Shown here: positions 15,501-24,917 of the stretch, one piece after another
How the letters are laid out: each line of letters opens with the position of its first letter
How positions within the stretch are numbered: the first letter of the stretch is position 1
The notes under the pieces: generated by a model
The model's database searches: none
What the model was told of the DNA's origin: nothing
The model's input: only the letters and a program-made list of their open reading frames with translations
Assembly: GCF_004348665.1 (NCBI RefSeq)
Contig: NZ_SMKM01000033.1
Span: 1 to 35,071 of the forward strand
DNA length: 35,071 nt
Source of the DNA: Actinomadura sp. GC306
Lineage (GTDB): Bacteria > Actinomycetota > Actinomycetes > Streptosporangiales > Streptosporangiaceae
Reading direction: 5' to 3'
Program-made: the position numbers and the translations under genes

Positions 15501-16628
15501 TCAGGAGAGGGCGGCCTCCAGCGCGGCGGCGATGCCGCAGAGCCGCTCCTCGCCGCCCGCGGGGCCGATGAGCTGGACGGACGCGGGCAGATGCGAGCCC
15601 GGCAGCGGCACCGGCAGCGCGAACGCCGGCAGCCCCGCGACGTTGACCTGCCCGTTCAGCGAGGTCAGCAGCAGGTCGGAATGGTCGTCGTCGTCCGGTT
15701 CCGGGGTGCCGACGGGCAGCACGGGCAGCGCGATCGCGGCGTGCCGGGCGAGGATCGCGTCGAGCTCCGCCCTGATCGCCGCGCGGATGCGGACCGCCCA
15801 GTCGAAGCGCCCGGCCTCGACCACGTCCTGGAGCTGCTGCAGCCGCCGGTGGATCCGCCCGCTCATCTTCGGCGGCTCCGTCATCAGGTGGGCGTTCTGC
15901 CGCCACCCCTCCTCGGCGACGTAGAAGCCGTTGGCCGTGGCGGCGTCGTAGTAGTGCTCGGACGTCACGTCGGTGATCGGGCCGAGGCGGCGCAGCGCGT
16001 CGTCCACGGCGGCGTCGATCGCCGGGTCGATGTCGAAGGCCCGGTCGTCCAGGCGCAGCCGCGCGATCGGCGTGGACTCCTCGTACGGCACGGGCGCGAA
16101 CCCCGGCTCGATGAGGCGCATCCCGAGGACGACGGCGGCGACGTCGCGGCCCATCGGCCCGACCGTGTCCAGCGTCGGCGCCAGCGGGTAGACGCCGTCG
16201 AGGGGGACGCGGCCGCTGGTGGTCTTCAGCGCCGCGATGCCGCAGCACGCCGCGGGAATCCGAACGGAGCCCGACGTGTCGGTGCCGAACGCGACGTCGG
16301 CCTCCCCCGTCGCGACGGCGACCGCGGAGCCGCTGGACGAGCCGCCCGGGATGCGGGACGGGTCCAGCGGGTTCACCGGCGTGCCCGTCCACGGGTTGAC
16401 GCCGTCGGCGGCCACGCACAGCTCGTTGAGGTTCGTCTTCCCGGCGACGCGGGCGCCCTGCGCGCGGGCGGAGGCGACGACGGGGGCGTCCGCGGCGGCG
16501 GGCTCGGCGCTTTCCGCGACGGCCTCGCAGCCCGCGGTGGTGGGCAGCCCCGCGACGTCGATGGCGTCCTTGACGGCGAGCCGGGGGCCGTCCCCCGGCT
16601 CGTCCGTCCTGATGATCCAGGTCGTCAT
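15501..16628 (-). CDS. amidase signature family hydrolase
   Basis: 375 residues. The amidase signature is complete: catalytic Lys in LAVKDAIDVAG (near residue 20), the Gly/Ser loop PGGSSSGSAVAVATGEADVA with the cis-Ser, and the nucleophile Ser in GTDTSGSVRIPAACCG, giving the Ser-cisSer-Lys triad. At 375 residues it is shorter than the usual 450-500 and starts almost directly at the Lys motif, so the N-terminal helices are missing; homologues of this compact form are known. It is not a GatA, since no GatB/GatC partner is present. The substrate is unknown. It begins 19 bases after the ABC-F stop on the same strand and is probably cotranscribed. The ATG has no clear ribosome site. Confidence 0.9.
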   Translation of the reverse strand: MTTWIIRTDEPGDGPRLAVKDAIDVAGLPTTAGCEAVAESAEPAAADAPVVASARAQGARVAGKTNLNELCVAADGVNPWTGTPVNPLDPSRIPGGSSSGSAVAVATGEADVAFGTDTSGSVRIPAACCGIAALKTTSGRVPLDGVYPLAPTLDTVGPMGRDVAAVVLGMRLIEPGFAPVPYEESTPIARLRLDDRAFDIDPAIDAAVDDALRRLGPITDVTSEHYYDAATANGFYVAEEGWRQNAHLMTEPPKMSGRIHRRLQQLQDVVEAGRFDWAVRIRAAIRAELDAILARHAAIALPVLPVGTPEPDDDDHSDLLLTSLNGQVNVAGLPAFALPVPLPGSHLPASVQLIGPAGGEERLCGIAAALEAALS

Positions 16629-16647
16629 CGGGCCAGCATCCCAGACG

Positions 16648-18462
<1,815 letters not shown>

Positions 18463-18471
18463 GGCGCCATC

Positions 18472-18477
18472 AGTCTA
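18472..18477 (-). promoter_or_regulatory. candidate leaderless -10 for the ABC-F gene
   Basis: TAGACT on the minus strand ends nine bases before the GTG, where no Shine-Dalgarno sequence exists. This is the spacing of leaderless actinobacterial transcripts. No -35 was recognised. Confidence 0.4.
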
Positions 18478-18507
18478 TTCAGCTCCGGCGAGCCGATCGT
18501 GCGGTGC

Positions 18508-18708
18508 TCAGGGCCCGTACGGCCCCTGCTGGCCGTGGCTCTGTGGACCGTGGCCCGGCGGCCCGTAGCCGGGGGGTCCGTAGCCGGGAGGCGGCGGAGG
18601 GGTCTGCTTGTTCCGTTTCGAGGACGCGGCCACGATGACGACCACCGCGGCCCCGACCACGAGGAGGACCAGGAGGAGCAGGGCCAGCAGCAGGGCGAAG
18701 GACATCAT
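18508..18708 (-). CDS. small membrane protein with Pro/Gly/Tyr-rich tail
   Basis: 66 residues. One membrane helix (about residues 3-28, MSFALLLALLLLVLLVVGAA onward), a basic stop-transfer KRNK, then a tail made of PPPPPGYGPPGYGPPGHGP and a Gln/Gly/His end. The ATG overlaps the stop codon of the preceding small gene in the arrangement ATGA, so it is translationally coupled; GAGG lies four bases before it. Function unknown. Repeated GYGPP tails are common on small actinobacterial membrane proteins and may be a flexible interaction or wall-spanning segment. Confidence 0.7.
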   Translation of the reverse strand: MMSFALLLALLLLVLLVVGAAVVVIVAASSKRNKQTPPPPPGYGPPGYGPPGHGPQSHGQQGPYGP

Positions 18709-18875
18709 GAAGCCTCGCCCTCGCTTCGCACCCTGACCGCGGCCTGCGGCGCGCGGTGGGCGGTCGAACCGGGAGCATTGCGGCGGAGGGCGCGGTCACG
18801 GCGTACGGCCAGCAGGAGCAGCGTCGCCATCATCGCGATCGCCACGAGGCCGAGCAGCCCGGACAGGTACGTCAT
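18705..18875 (-). CDS. small single-TM membrane protein
   Basis: 56 residues: MTYLSGLLGLVAIAMMATLL and LLAV form one membrane helix (3-24), followed by a basic stretch RRDRALRR and a polar tail ending SEGEAS. The start ATG 18875 has a good ribosome site, AGGTGG four bases upstream. The stop overlaps the next gene's start (ATGA), forming a coupled two-gene unit between ispE and the ABC-F gene. The strong ribosome site and the overlap support a real gene despite its size. No family recognised. Confidence 0.65.
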   Translation of the reverse strand: MTYLSGLLGLVAIAMMATLLLLAVRRDRALRRNAPGSTAHRAPQAAVRVRSEGEAS

Positions 18876-19027
18876 CGGTCCACCTCGTCTGAGGGAATCG
18901 GTGTCATGGGTACAAGACGTCCGCCGCGGGCACCAAGTTCGCTTGTATGACGAGCGCAGCTACCGCGGCCGCCGCCGAACCCGGCCGCAGCGGGGCCGTA
19001 CCGGGGACGCGGCAGGGACGTACCGGG

Positions 19028-19957
19028 TCAGACCACCGTCGCGCCGGGGACGGGCCCGGACGCCCGCAGCACCTGCGCGGCGACGCCCGCGCCGGCCAGC
19101 CCGTCCGCGAGGCCGGCCGCGTCCTCCTCGGTCTCGGCGAGGAACGCGCAGGTCGGGCCGGACCCGGAGACGAGCGCGCCGACCGCGCCGAAGTCGCGGC
19201 CCGCGTCCAGCACCCGCTCCAGGGCGGGCCGCAGCGACAGCGCCGCCTCCTGCAGGTCGTTGGTCAGCGCGGCGCCGAGGCCCTTGGCGTCGCCGGTGGC
19301 GAGCGCGGTCATCAGCTCCTCCGAGACGCCCGGCCGGGGCGCGGGCTCGCCGCGCAGCTCGCGCAGCCGGTCGCACTCGGCGTAGACGGCTGGGGTGGAC
19401 AGCCCCCCGTCGGCGGTCGCGAACACCCAGTGGAAGGTGCCGCGGGTGAGCGCGGACGTGAGCTGCTCGCCGCGGCCGACACCGACGGCGGTGCCGCCGA
19501 GGACGGCGAACGGCACGTCGCTCCCGATCTCCGCGCCGAGCTCGATGAGGTCGTCCCGGGTGAGGACGGGGGCGTCGCGGTCGTCCCACAGCCGGGCGCA
19601 GGCGACGAGCGCGGCGGCGGCGTCGGCGCTGCCGCCCGCCATGCCGCCCGCGACCGGGATCGCCTTGCGGATGCGGAGCGACACCAGCGGCTCGACGCCC
19701 AGCCGCGCGGCGACGAGCCGGGCGGCGCGGGCGGCGAGATTGTCCTCGTCGTCGGGAACGCCCTCGACGGCCACCCGCGAGTACGGCGCCGCCTGGACGC
19801 TCACCTCCAGGCGGCCGGCGTCCGCCGCGGTGACCTCGTCGAACAGGGACACCGCGTGGAACACGTTGACGAGGTCGTGGTAGCCGTCCTCGCGGAGCGG
19901 CCCCACGCCGAGCTGGAGGTTGACCTTGGCGGGGACGCGTACCGTCACTGCGTTCAC
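19028..19957 (-). CDS. ispE: 4-diphosphocytidyl-2-C-methyl-D-erythritol kinase
   Basis: 309 residues. A GHMP kinase of the MEP pathway that phosphorylates CDP-methylerythritol, leading to isoprenoids and the polyprenyl carriers of wall synthesis. Visible are the substrate-binding start VRVPAKVNLQLGVG and REDGYHDLVNVFHAV, the ATP-binding glycine loop PVAGGMAGGSADAAAALVA, the catalytic Asp in IGSDVPFAVLGGTA, and the C-terminal GALVSGSGPTCAFL motif. GTG 19957 is preceded by AGGG at eight bases. The rpf-rsmA-ispE order is conserved in actinobacteria; here a lipoprotein gene is inserted between rsmA and ispE. Confidence 0.96.
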   Translation of the reverse strand: MNAVTVRVPAKVNLQLGVGPLREDGYHDLVNVFHAVSLFDEVTAADAGRLEVSVQAAPYSRVAVEGVPDDEDNLAARAARLVAARLGVEPLVSLRIRKAIPVAGGMAGGSADAAAALVACARLWDDRDAPVLTRDDLIELGAEIGSDVPFAVLGGTAVGVGRGEQLTSALTRGTFHWVFATADGGLSTPAVYAECDRLRELRGEPAPRPGVSEELMTALATGDAKGLGAALTNDLQEAALSLRPALERVLDAGRDFGAVGALVSGSGPTCAFLAETEEDAAGLADGLAGAGVAAQVLRASGPVPGATVV

Positions 19958-20002
19958 GCCGGAAACCCTACGGCCTCCGGACCTCCCGGGGGGAGCGGGG
20001 GA

Positions 20003-21127
20003 TCAGCCGCCGCTGGTGACCGGGAGGTTGCGCGGGTTGAAGTACGGGGTCGTGGCGAGTTCGCGGAGCGCCGACAGGGCGTGCTTGTCGCCGGTCACGG
20101 CGAAGGAGCGGCGCCGGTCGCGGGCGTTCTTCGCGCGCTCGTCCGAGTTGAAGTAGACGACGGCCTTGACCTGCGGGTCCTGCAGCGTCTTGGACGCCTC
20201 GCGGAGCCATTCGGCGCGGCGCTCGCCGTAGGCCGCCGGCACGCCGAACTCGGCGATCATGATGGGCTTGGGCCGGTCCCGCGCCCACTGCATGAACAGC
20301 TTCAGCGACTCCGAGAGGTCGCGGTAGTCGTAGTCGGCGCCGGGCTGCGCGTCCGCGCAGATCCAGTCCACGTGGTCGTCGCCGGGGTAGTACGCGCCGG
20401 CGTCGGCCCCGCCGAACCCGCGGGCGGTCGGGCACCACACCCAGGCGACGTTGTGGACCTGCTCGCGCTCGAAGACCTGCCGCAGGTGCTTCCACGCGGC
20501 GACGAAGTCCGCCGGGGAGTGGACGCGCTTCTTCGCCGACGCGGTCTCCATGTCCCGCGACCAGCGCAGGAAGATCGGCTGCCCCAGTTCCTTGACGGCG
20601 CGGGCGCGGCGCTGGATCACCTCGTCGTACTCGCCTTGCACGATCTTGCGGGTGTCGGCGCCGCCCCAGGTCAGCAGCAGGTAGCGGTCGCCGTCGGCGA
20701 CGGACTTCTCCAGGCCGGCGGGGAAGTCGTCCCCCCAGCCCCGGTAGCTCTGCACGATGTCGAGCCGCCGCCCGAGCTCGCGTTCGAAGCCGGTGACGGG
20801 CGCCATGACCGGCTTGCCGGACGCCGAGGCCGAAGCCGAAGCCGAAGCCGAAGGGGACGCGGAGGGGGACGCCGAGCCGCCGTCCTTCCCGCCGTCGCCG
20901 CTCTTCTTCCGGTCGCCGCCGTCCGGCGGCACCCAGGCCCCGAAGTAGGCGCCCTCCTTCGGCGGGGTGGGCGCCACGCCCGCCCGCGCCGTCGTCGTGA
21001 TCGTCGGTGCCGCGCCCGCGCCGCCGCCGCAGCCCGCCGCCACCGTCGCGATCATCGCCGCGGTGGCGAGCAGTGCCGTCCCCGCGATCGGCAACCTCGC
21101 CCGCGCCGTCCGCGAACGCGCCCTCAC
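20003..21127 (-). CDS. lipoprotein with GH26-like (beta-mannanase family) domain
   Basis: 374 residues from GTG 21127, which has GGAGG six bases upstream; ATG one codon earlier is possible but only three bases from it. A lipoprotein signal with lipobox VAAGC (Cys33) anchors it outside the membrane. The rest resembles GH26 glycosidases: FGAWVPPDG, then FERELGRRLDIVQSYRGW, IFLRWSRDMET, NVAWVWCPTA, and the nucleophile segment PIMIAEFG (Glu293). Two oddities: a Lys/Gly and Ser/Ala low-complexity run (about 71-106) sits inside the domain after its first strand, and the usual acid/base Glu of HEMN appears as Asp192 in RDME. Substrate unknown; a mannan-type or other surface glycan is likely. It lies between rsmA and ispE on the same strand. 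Confidence 0.8.
   Translation of the reverse strand: MRARSRTARARLPIAGTALLATAAMIATVAAGCGGGAGAAPTITTTARAGVAPTPPKEGAYFGAWVPPDGGDRKKSGDGGKDGGSASPSASPSASASASASASGKPVMAPVTGFERELGRRLDIVQSYRGWGDDFPAGLEKSVADGDRYLLLTWGGADTRKIVQGEYDEVIQRRARAVKELGQPIFLRWSRDMETASAKKRVHSPADFVAAWKHLRQVFEREQVHNVAWVWCPTARGFGGADAGAYYPGDDHVDWICADAQPGADYDYRDLSESLKLFMQWARDRPKPIMIAEFGVPAAYGERRAEWLREASKTLQDPQVKAVVYFNSDERAKNARDRRRSFAVTGDKHALSALRELATTPYFNPRNLPVTSGG
20823..20852. repeat. hexanucleotide repeat in the GH26-like gene
   Basis: Five GCCGAA/GCCGAG units in a row, coding for the Ser-Ala run of the linker. The length is a multiple of three, so copy changes keep the frame. Confidence 0.85.
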
Positions 21128-21215
21128 CATCGACCTCCGCTCGTACCGACCCCGTGCCCCCGGGAACGGATGTGTCACCCCGCCGCGCCGAACCGCGTCC
21201 TGCGGGTCGCCGGGA

Positions 21216-22082
21216 TCAACTGCCCGGACTTGAAGGACCATACTCGGCAATGCGGGCGAAGGCGGCCACGTTCAGAGCTTCGCCCCTCGCCCGGGGATCG
21301 ACGCCCGCGGCGCGCAGCGCCTCCTCCGCGGCGGGCGCGGACCCGGCCCAGCCCGCGAGCGCCGCCCGCAGCGTCTTGCGGCGTTGCGCGAACGCCGCGT
21401 CGACCACCGCGAACACCTGCGCGCGGGTCGCCGTGGTCGGCGGCGGCTCCCGGCGGGTGAACGCGACGAGCCCCGAGTCGACGTTCGGCGCGGGCCAGAA
21501 CACCGCGCGGCCGACGGCCCCGGCCCGGCGCGCCTCGCCGAACCAGGCGAGCTTCACCGACGGCACGCCGTAGACCTTGCCGCCGGGCGGCGCGACCATC
21601 CGGTCGGCGACCTCCGCCTGCACCATGACGAGCGCGGACCGCAGCGACGGCTGCGTCGCCAGCAGGTGCAGCACGACCGGCACCGCGACGTTGTAGGGCA
21701 GGTTCGCGACGAGCGCCGTGGGCGCCGGCCCCGGCAGGTCTGTGATCTTCATCGCGTCGGCGCGCACGACCTCCAGCCGGTCCGCGGCATCGGGCGCCCG
21801 CGCCGCGACCGTGGCGGGCAGCTCGGCGGCCAGCACCGCGTCGATCTCCACCGCGACGACGCGCCGGACCTCGGCGAGCAGCGCCAGCGTCAGCGACCCG
21901 AGCCCGGGACCGACCTCCAGGACGACGTCGTCAGGCGCCAGCCCGGCCGACCGGACGATCCGCCGGACGGTGTTGGCGTCGATGACGAAGTTCTGCCCGA
22001 GCGTCTTGGTCGGCCGGATGCCGAGCCGTCCGGCCAGTGCCCGCACCTCCGCCGGCCCGAGCAGGCGCGTTGTCTCCCCCAC
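21216..22082 (-). CDS. rsmA: 16S rRNA A1518/A1519 dimethyltransferase
   Basis: 288 residues, also known as KsgA. Dimethylates two adjacent adenines in helix 45 of 16S rRNA, a late 30S assembly checkpoint. Motifs: [12 protein letters not shown], the SAM-binding loop [26 protein letters not shown], the catalytic NLPYNV, and [11 protein letters not shown] in the C-terminal domain with [10 protein letters not shown]. The long upstream extension of the frame overlaps rpf and is not used; GTG 22082 gives the normal family start VGETTRLLG. There is no Shine-Dalgarno: the 17-bp gap to rpf is almost filled by a 14-bp palindrome, so translation may depend on coupling to rpf. Confidence 0.95.
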   Translation of the reverse strand: MGETTRLLGPAEVRALAGRLGIRPTKTLGQNFVIDANTVRRIVRSAGLAPDDVVLEVGPGLGSLTLALLAEVRRVVAVEIDAVLAAELPATVAARAPDAADRLEVVRADAMKITDLPGPAPTALVANLPYNVAVPVVLHLLATQPSLRSALVMVQAEVADRMVAPPGGKVYGVPSVKLAWFGEARRAGAVGRAVFWPAPNVDSGLVAFTRREPPPTTATRAQVFAVVDAAFAQRRKTLRAALAGWAGSAPAAEEALRAAGVDPRARGEALNVAAFARIAEYGPSSPGS

Positions 22083-22096
22083 GGGACAAGTGTCCC
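22083..22096. promoter_or_regulatory. 14-bp palindrome abutting the rsmA start codon
   Basis: GGGACAAGTGTCCC occupies most of the gap between the rpf stop (22100) and the rsmA GTG (22082), where a ribosome site would be expected. It could be an RNA hairpin controlling rsmA translation, a protein site, or chance. Confidence 0.3.
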
Positions 22097-22099
22097 AGC

Positions 22100-22957
22100 T
22101 CAGGAGAACAGAAACTTCCCGCAGTGCGGCCACTGGCCCTGCCAGCGCCCGTTGACCTTGTTGTAGAGCTGCTGCGCGCGGTAGGTCTGCTCGTCGGGGC
22201 TGGCGTCGGACGGCCTGCCCGTCCCGCCGACCGACTGCCACGTGGCCATGGAGAACTGGTAGAGGCCGTAGTACCCGGCCGGGTTCACGGCCTTCGGGTT
22301 CCCGCCGGACTCGCACTTGGCCAGGCCCGCCCAGTTCAGCCGGGCCGCCGCGCCGCCGCCCGCCGACTTCGGGCCGACCGCGAGGATCTGCGTCACGGGC
22401 TTGCGCTTCACCTTCTGCGCGAGGACCTTCTTGACCTTGCGGGTCCGGCCCTTCTTGTCCTTGCGCGGCACGTACGCCCACTTCACGATCTTGACGCCGG
22501 CGCGGCCCTCCCGCACGACCTTCTCGCTCCACGGCGGCACCGAGTCGCTCTTCTTGCGCACCGTCTTGTGCGGCGTCTTCACGACCGTCAGCTTCGGCTT
22601 CGACAGCAGCCGCGCGATCTTCACGAGCTCCCCGGCGGGCTGGTCCGCCGCCGGCTTGACCAGGTCGTACGGGCCGAGCTTGATACCCGCTTCGTCCAGG
22701 ACCTGCCGGACGGTCGTGCCGGTCGTCATCGCCTCGGTCTGCTCGCCGTCGACCACGATGACGACCTTGTGCGGCGCGGGCGGCGTGCTCGCGGCCGGGT
22801 CGGCCGCGGCCACGTTGTTCTTGGCCGCGGATCCGTCGCCGCCGCAGGCCGTCGCCAGCAGTGCCACCGCCACCAGGACGGACGCGGCGGAGGCCGCGGG
22901 AGTCCGGCGGGCGGGCTCGGAGAGCACGGGTTTCCAGAGCACGGATTTCCAGAGCAC
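22100..22957 (-). CDS. RpfB-like resuscitation-promoting factor, lipoprotein with DUF348, G5 and transglycosylase domains
   Basis: 285 residues from GTG 22957, with GGAGG eight bases upstream. The signal ends in lipobox LATAC (Cys38). One DUF348 domain (about 63-104, [18 protein letters not shown]), a G5 domain (about 121-196) and a C-terminal Rpf lysozyme-like domain (207-285) with [10 protein letters not shown] (catalytic Glu216), [14 protein letters not shown] and the two Cys (215, 279) that form the family disulfide. Rpf enzymes cleave peptidoglycan and wake dormant cells or spores. The protein is shorter than mycobacterial RpfB, which has three DUF348 copies. The first codons are a 15-bp repeat. 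It precedes rsmA, as in other actinobacteria. Confidence 0.93.
   Translation of the reverse strand: MLWKSVLWKPVLSEPARRTPAASAASVLVAVALLATACGGDGSAAKNNVAAADPAASTPPAPHKVVIVVDGEQTEAMTTGTTVRQVLDEAGIKLGPYDLVKPAADQPAGELVKIARLLSKPKLTVVKTPHKTVRKKSDSVPPWSEKVVREGRAGVKIVKWAYVPRKDKKGRTRKVKKVLAQKVKRKPVTQILAVGPKSAGGGAAARLNWAGLAKCESGGNPKAVNPAGYYGLYQFSMATWQSVGGTGRPSDASPDEQTYRAQQLYNKVNGRWQGQWPHCGKFLFS
22913..22957. repeat. 15-bp repeat at the start of the rpf gene
   Basis: GTGCTCTGGAAATCC and GTGCTCTGGAAACCC are consecutive units, followed by a diverged third (GTGCTCTCCGAG). Each begins with an in-frame GTG, but only the first has the ribosome site in range. Confidence 0.85.
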
Positions 22958-23097
22958 GGGGAGTTCCTCCAGGGGGCGGGCCAGGGGGTGCCCGTTCAAC
23001 GGCCAGAGACTAGAGCCACCCGCCCCGCCTCCGCCACCTCAACGCCCACACGGGCTTCTGGCGGAACGCTCCGCCGGGGAGGCGCGTCGAAGGGATC

Positions 23098-24084
23098 ATG
23101 CTTAGGGTCCGGCTGGTCGCGCTCACCCTGTTCGCCGGGAGCGTCGCCGCGATGCTGTTCTGGCCGGTCGTCATCACCTACACGCTTGTACTCGGCGAGA
23201 AGGCGACCGCGTCCGTCCAGCGCTGCGAGTGGGGCCCGCCCAGGGCCAAGGGGGGACGCCAGCTGACCTGTACCGGCACGTGGCGCACCGAGGGCGGCGG
23301 ATCCGGCGAGGGCGAGATCTACGGTCTCGACGAGGAGGACGCCGGCACGGACGTCGCCGTGCGGATCGGCCCCATGGGGCCCTACGCGGGCGGCTTCGTC
23401 AGAAACGGGTACCTCTTCCTCACGGCGGTCCCCCTCCTGCTCATGCCGTTCGTCATGTTCTGGGCGCTGCGGGTCACCCTGGCGTCCGGCCGGAGACTCG
23501 CCAAGTCCCTGCTCGCGGATCCCGCCGCCGGGACGGTGCTCATCGTCTCCGGGGACGAGGTGTCCCATGCGGACGGCCTCCCCCACGCCGCCCTGGGCCC
23601 GCCCGGTCCACCGCCGCCCGGGCACCGGCCGGTCGAGGTACCGGGCCGCCGCCGCCGGCTGTTCGACCGCTCCGGCTTCGACAAGGCGGCCGGGATCAAC
23701 CGGGACGCGAACGAGTTCCGCGCCCTGACCGACCCTCACGGGCGAACGCTCGCGGTCGTCGAGTACCGGTCGGCCGAGGACCTCGAACCGGAGGACGCGC
23801 TGCTGGATCCGTCCGGTGCTCCGCTGGCGCTGATCCGCAGGCTCGCCCCCGCACCGCGCGCCTACGAGATCCTCGACCCGGGCGGGGCGCTCATCGGCTC
23901 CGCCGCCGCCATCGGCGGCAAATTCTCCAGCAGCCTGCGGCTGACGGACGCGCAGGGCGCCACGGCCGCGACCATCGCGCACACCGGGCGGCGGTGCGTG
24001 ATCCGCGTGGAGCGAACGGCGCGGCCACCGTTCCGCGACGTCGCGATCGTCATCGCCTTCGCGACCTTCCGCACCACGGACTGA
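23098..24084 (+). CDS. two-TM protein of unknown function with possible LURP-one/scramblase-like C-terminus
   Basis: 328 residues; ATG with AAGGG four bases upstream. TM1 at residues 5-32 and TM2 at about 104-127 enclose an outside segment (33-103) with Cys43 and Cys58 that could form a disulfide. After a Pro-rich hinge (HAALGPPGPPPPGHRPVEV) the cytoplasmic part has repeated short strands with Asp-Pro-Gly turns (LLDPSGAPLALIRRL, EILDPGGALIGSAAAIGG, LRLTDAQGATAATIA), a pattern I associate with LURP-one-related/tubby-like beta barrels; that is a visual impression. It lies on the opposite strand between rpf and tatD, which are usually adjacent, so it is an insertion in a conserved block. It is convergent with tatD, eight bases apart. 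Confidence 0.8.
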   Translation: MLRVRLVALTLFAGSVAAMLFWPVVITYTLVLGEKATASVQRCEWGPPRAKGGRQLTCTGTWRTEGGGSGEGEIYGLDEEDAGTDVAVRIGPMGPYAGGFVRNGYLFLTAVPLLLMPFVMFWALRVTLASGRRLAKSLLADPAAGTVLIVSGDEVSHADGLPHAALGPPGPPPPGHRPVEVPGRRRRLFDRSGFDKAAGINRDANEFRALTDPHGRTLAVVEYRSAEDLEPEDALLDPSGAPLALIRRLAPAPRAYEILDPGGALIGSAAAIGGKFSSSLRLTDAQGATAATIAHTGRRCVIRVERTARPPFRDVAIVIAFATFRTTD

Positions 24085-24092
24085 CCGCCCCC

Positions 24093-24917
24093 TCACCAGG
24101 GGCCGAAGACGCGCTCCCCGTTCGCGGCGATCGCGGTGCACAACTCGGCGACGTCCACGCCCTTGATCTCCGCCATCGCGCGGACCGTGTGCGGGATCAG
24201 GTACGACGCGTTCGGCTTCCCCCGGTGCGGGATCGGCGTCAGGAACGGCGCGTCGGTCTCGACGAGCAGCAGGTCGAGCGGCGCCGCCCGCAGGGCCTCG
24301 CGGAGCGGCTCGGCGTTCTTGAACGTGACGTTCCCCGCGAAGCTCATCACGTAGCCGCGCTCGGCGCAGACCTCCGCCATGGCGGCGTCACCGGAGAAGC
24401 AGTGGAAGACGACGCGCTCCGGCGCGCCCGCGTCCGCGAGGACGGCGAGGACGTCGTCGTGGGCCTCCCGGTCGTGGATGACCAGCGCCTTGCCGGTCCG
24501 CTTGGCGATCTCGATGTGCGCGCGGAACGAGCGGTGCTGGTCGTCCTTCGGCGCCCAGTCGCGGTAGTAGTCCAGGCCGGTCTCGCCGATCGCGCGGACC
24601 TTCGGGTGCGCGGCGAGCCGCTCGACGTCGCGCAGGACGGCGTCCTCGACCCCGGTCGTCTCGTTCGGGTGGATCGCGACCGCCGCGTACACGTCGTCGA
24701 AGTCGGCGGCGGCCTCCACCGCGAACCGCGAGGACGGCAGGTCGCAGCCGATCGTGACGATGCGGGTGACGCCGGCCGCCTTCGCCGACGCGAGCTGCTC
24801 CTGCACGGGCGTGTCGACGATGTCGAGGTGGCAGTGGCTGTCGAACACGTCCACCGGGAGGCGCTCGGGAAGCGGCGGGAACGAGCGCGAGGACTGCCCG
24901 TCCGCGTTCCGGCTCAC
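24093..24917 (-). CDS. tatD: TatD-family metal-dependent deoxyribonuclease
   Basis: 274 residues. A TIM-barrel hydrolase with 3'-5' exonuclease activity in studied homologues. Metal ligands are visible in order: [17 protein letters not shown] (Glu), [10 protein letters not shown] (His), VFHCFSGD (His) and ETDAPFLTP (Asp). The GTG at 24917 overlaps the metG stop by four bases (GTGA) with GGAG five bases upstream, so the two are translationally coupled. The metG-tatD order next to rpf-rsmA is typical of actinobacteria. Confidence 0.95.
   Translation of the reverse strand: MSRNADGQSSRSFPPLPERLPVDVFDSHCHLDIVDTPVQEQLASAKAAGVTRIVTIGCDLPSSRFAVEAAADFDDVYAAVAIHPNETTGVEDAVLRDVERLAAHPKVRAIGETGLDYYRDWAPKDDQHRSFRAHIEIAKRTGKALVIHDREAHDDVLAVLADAGAPERVVFHCFSGDAAMAEVCAERGYVMSFAGNVTFKNAEPLREALRAAPLDLLLVETDAPFLTPIPHRGKPNASYLIPHTVRAMAEIKGVDVAELCTAIAANGERVFGPW

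Noticed and set aside
15501..16628. Amidase considered as GatA of the tRNA-dependent amidotransferase
   Set aside because: Too short, no gatB or gatC nearby, and the tRNA-Gln gene in the window is not linked to it.
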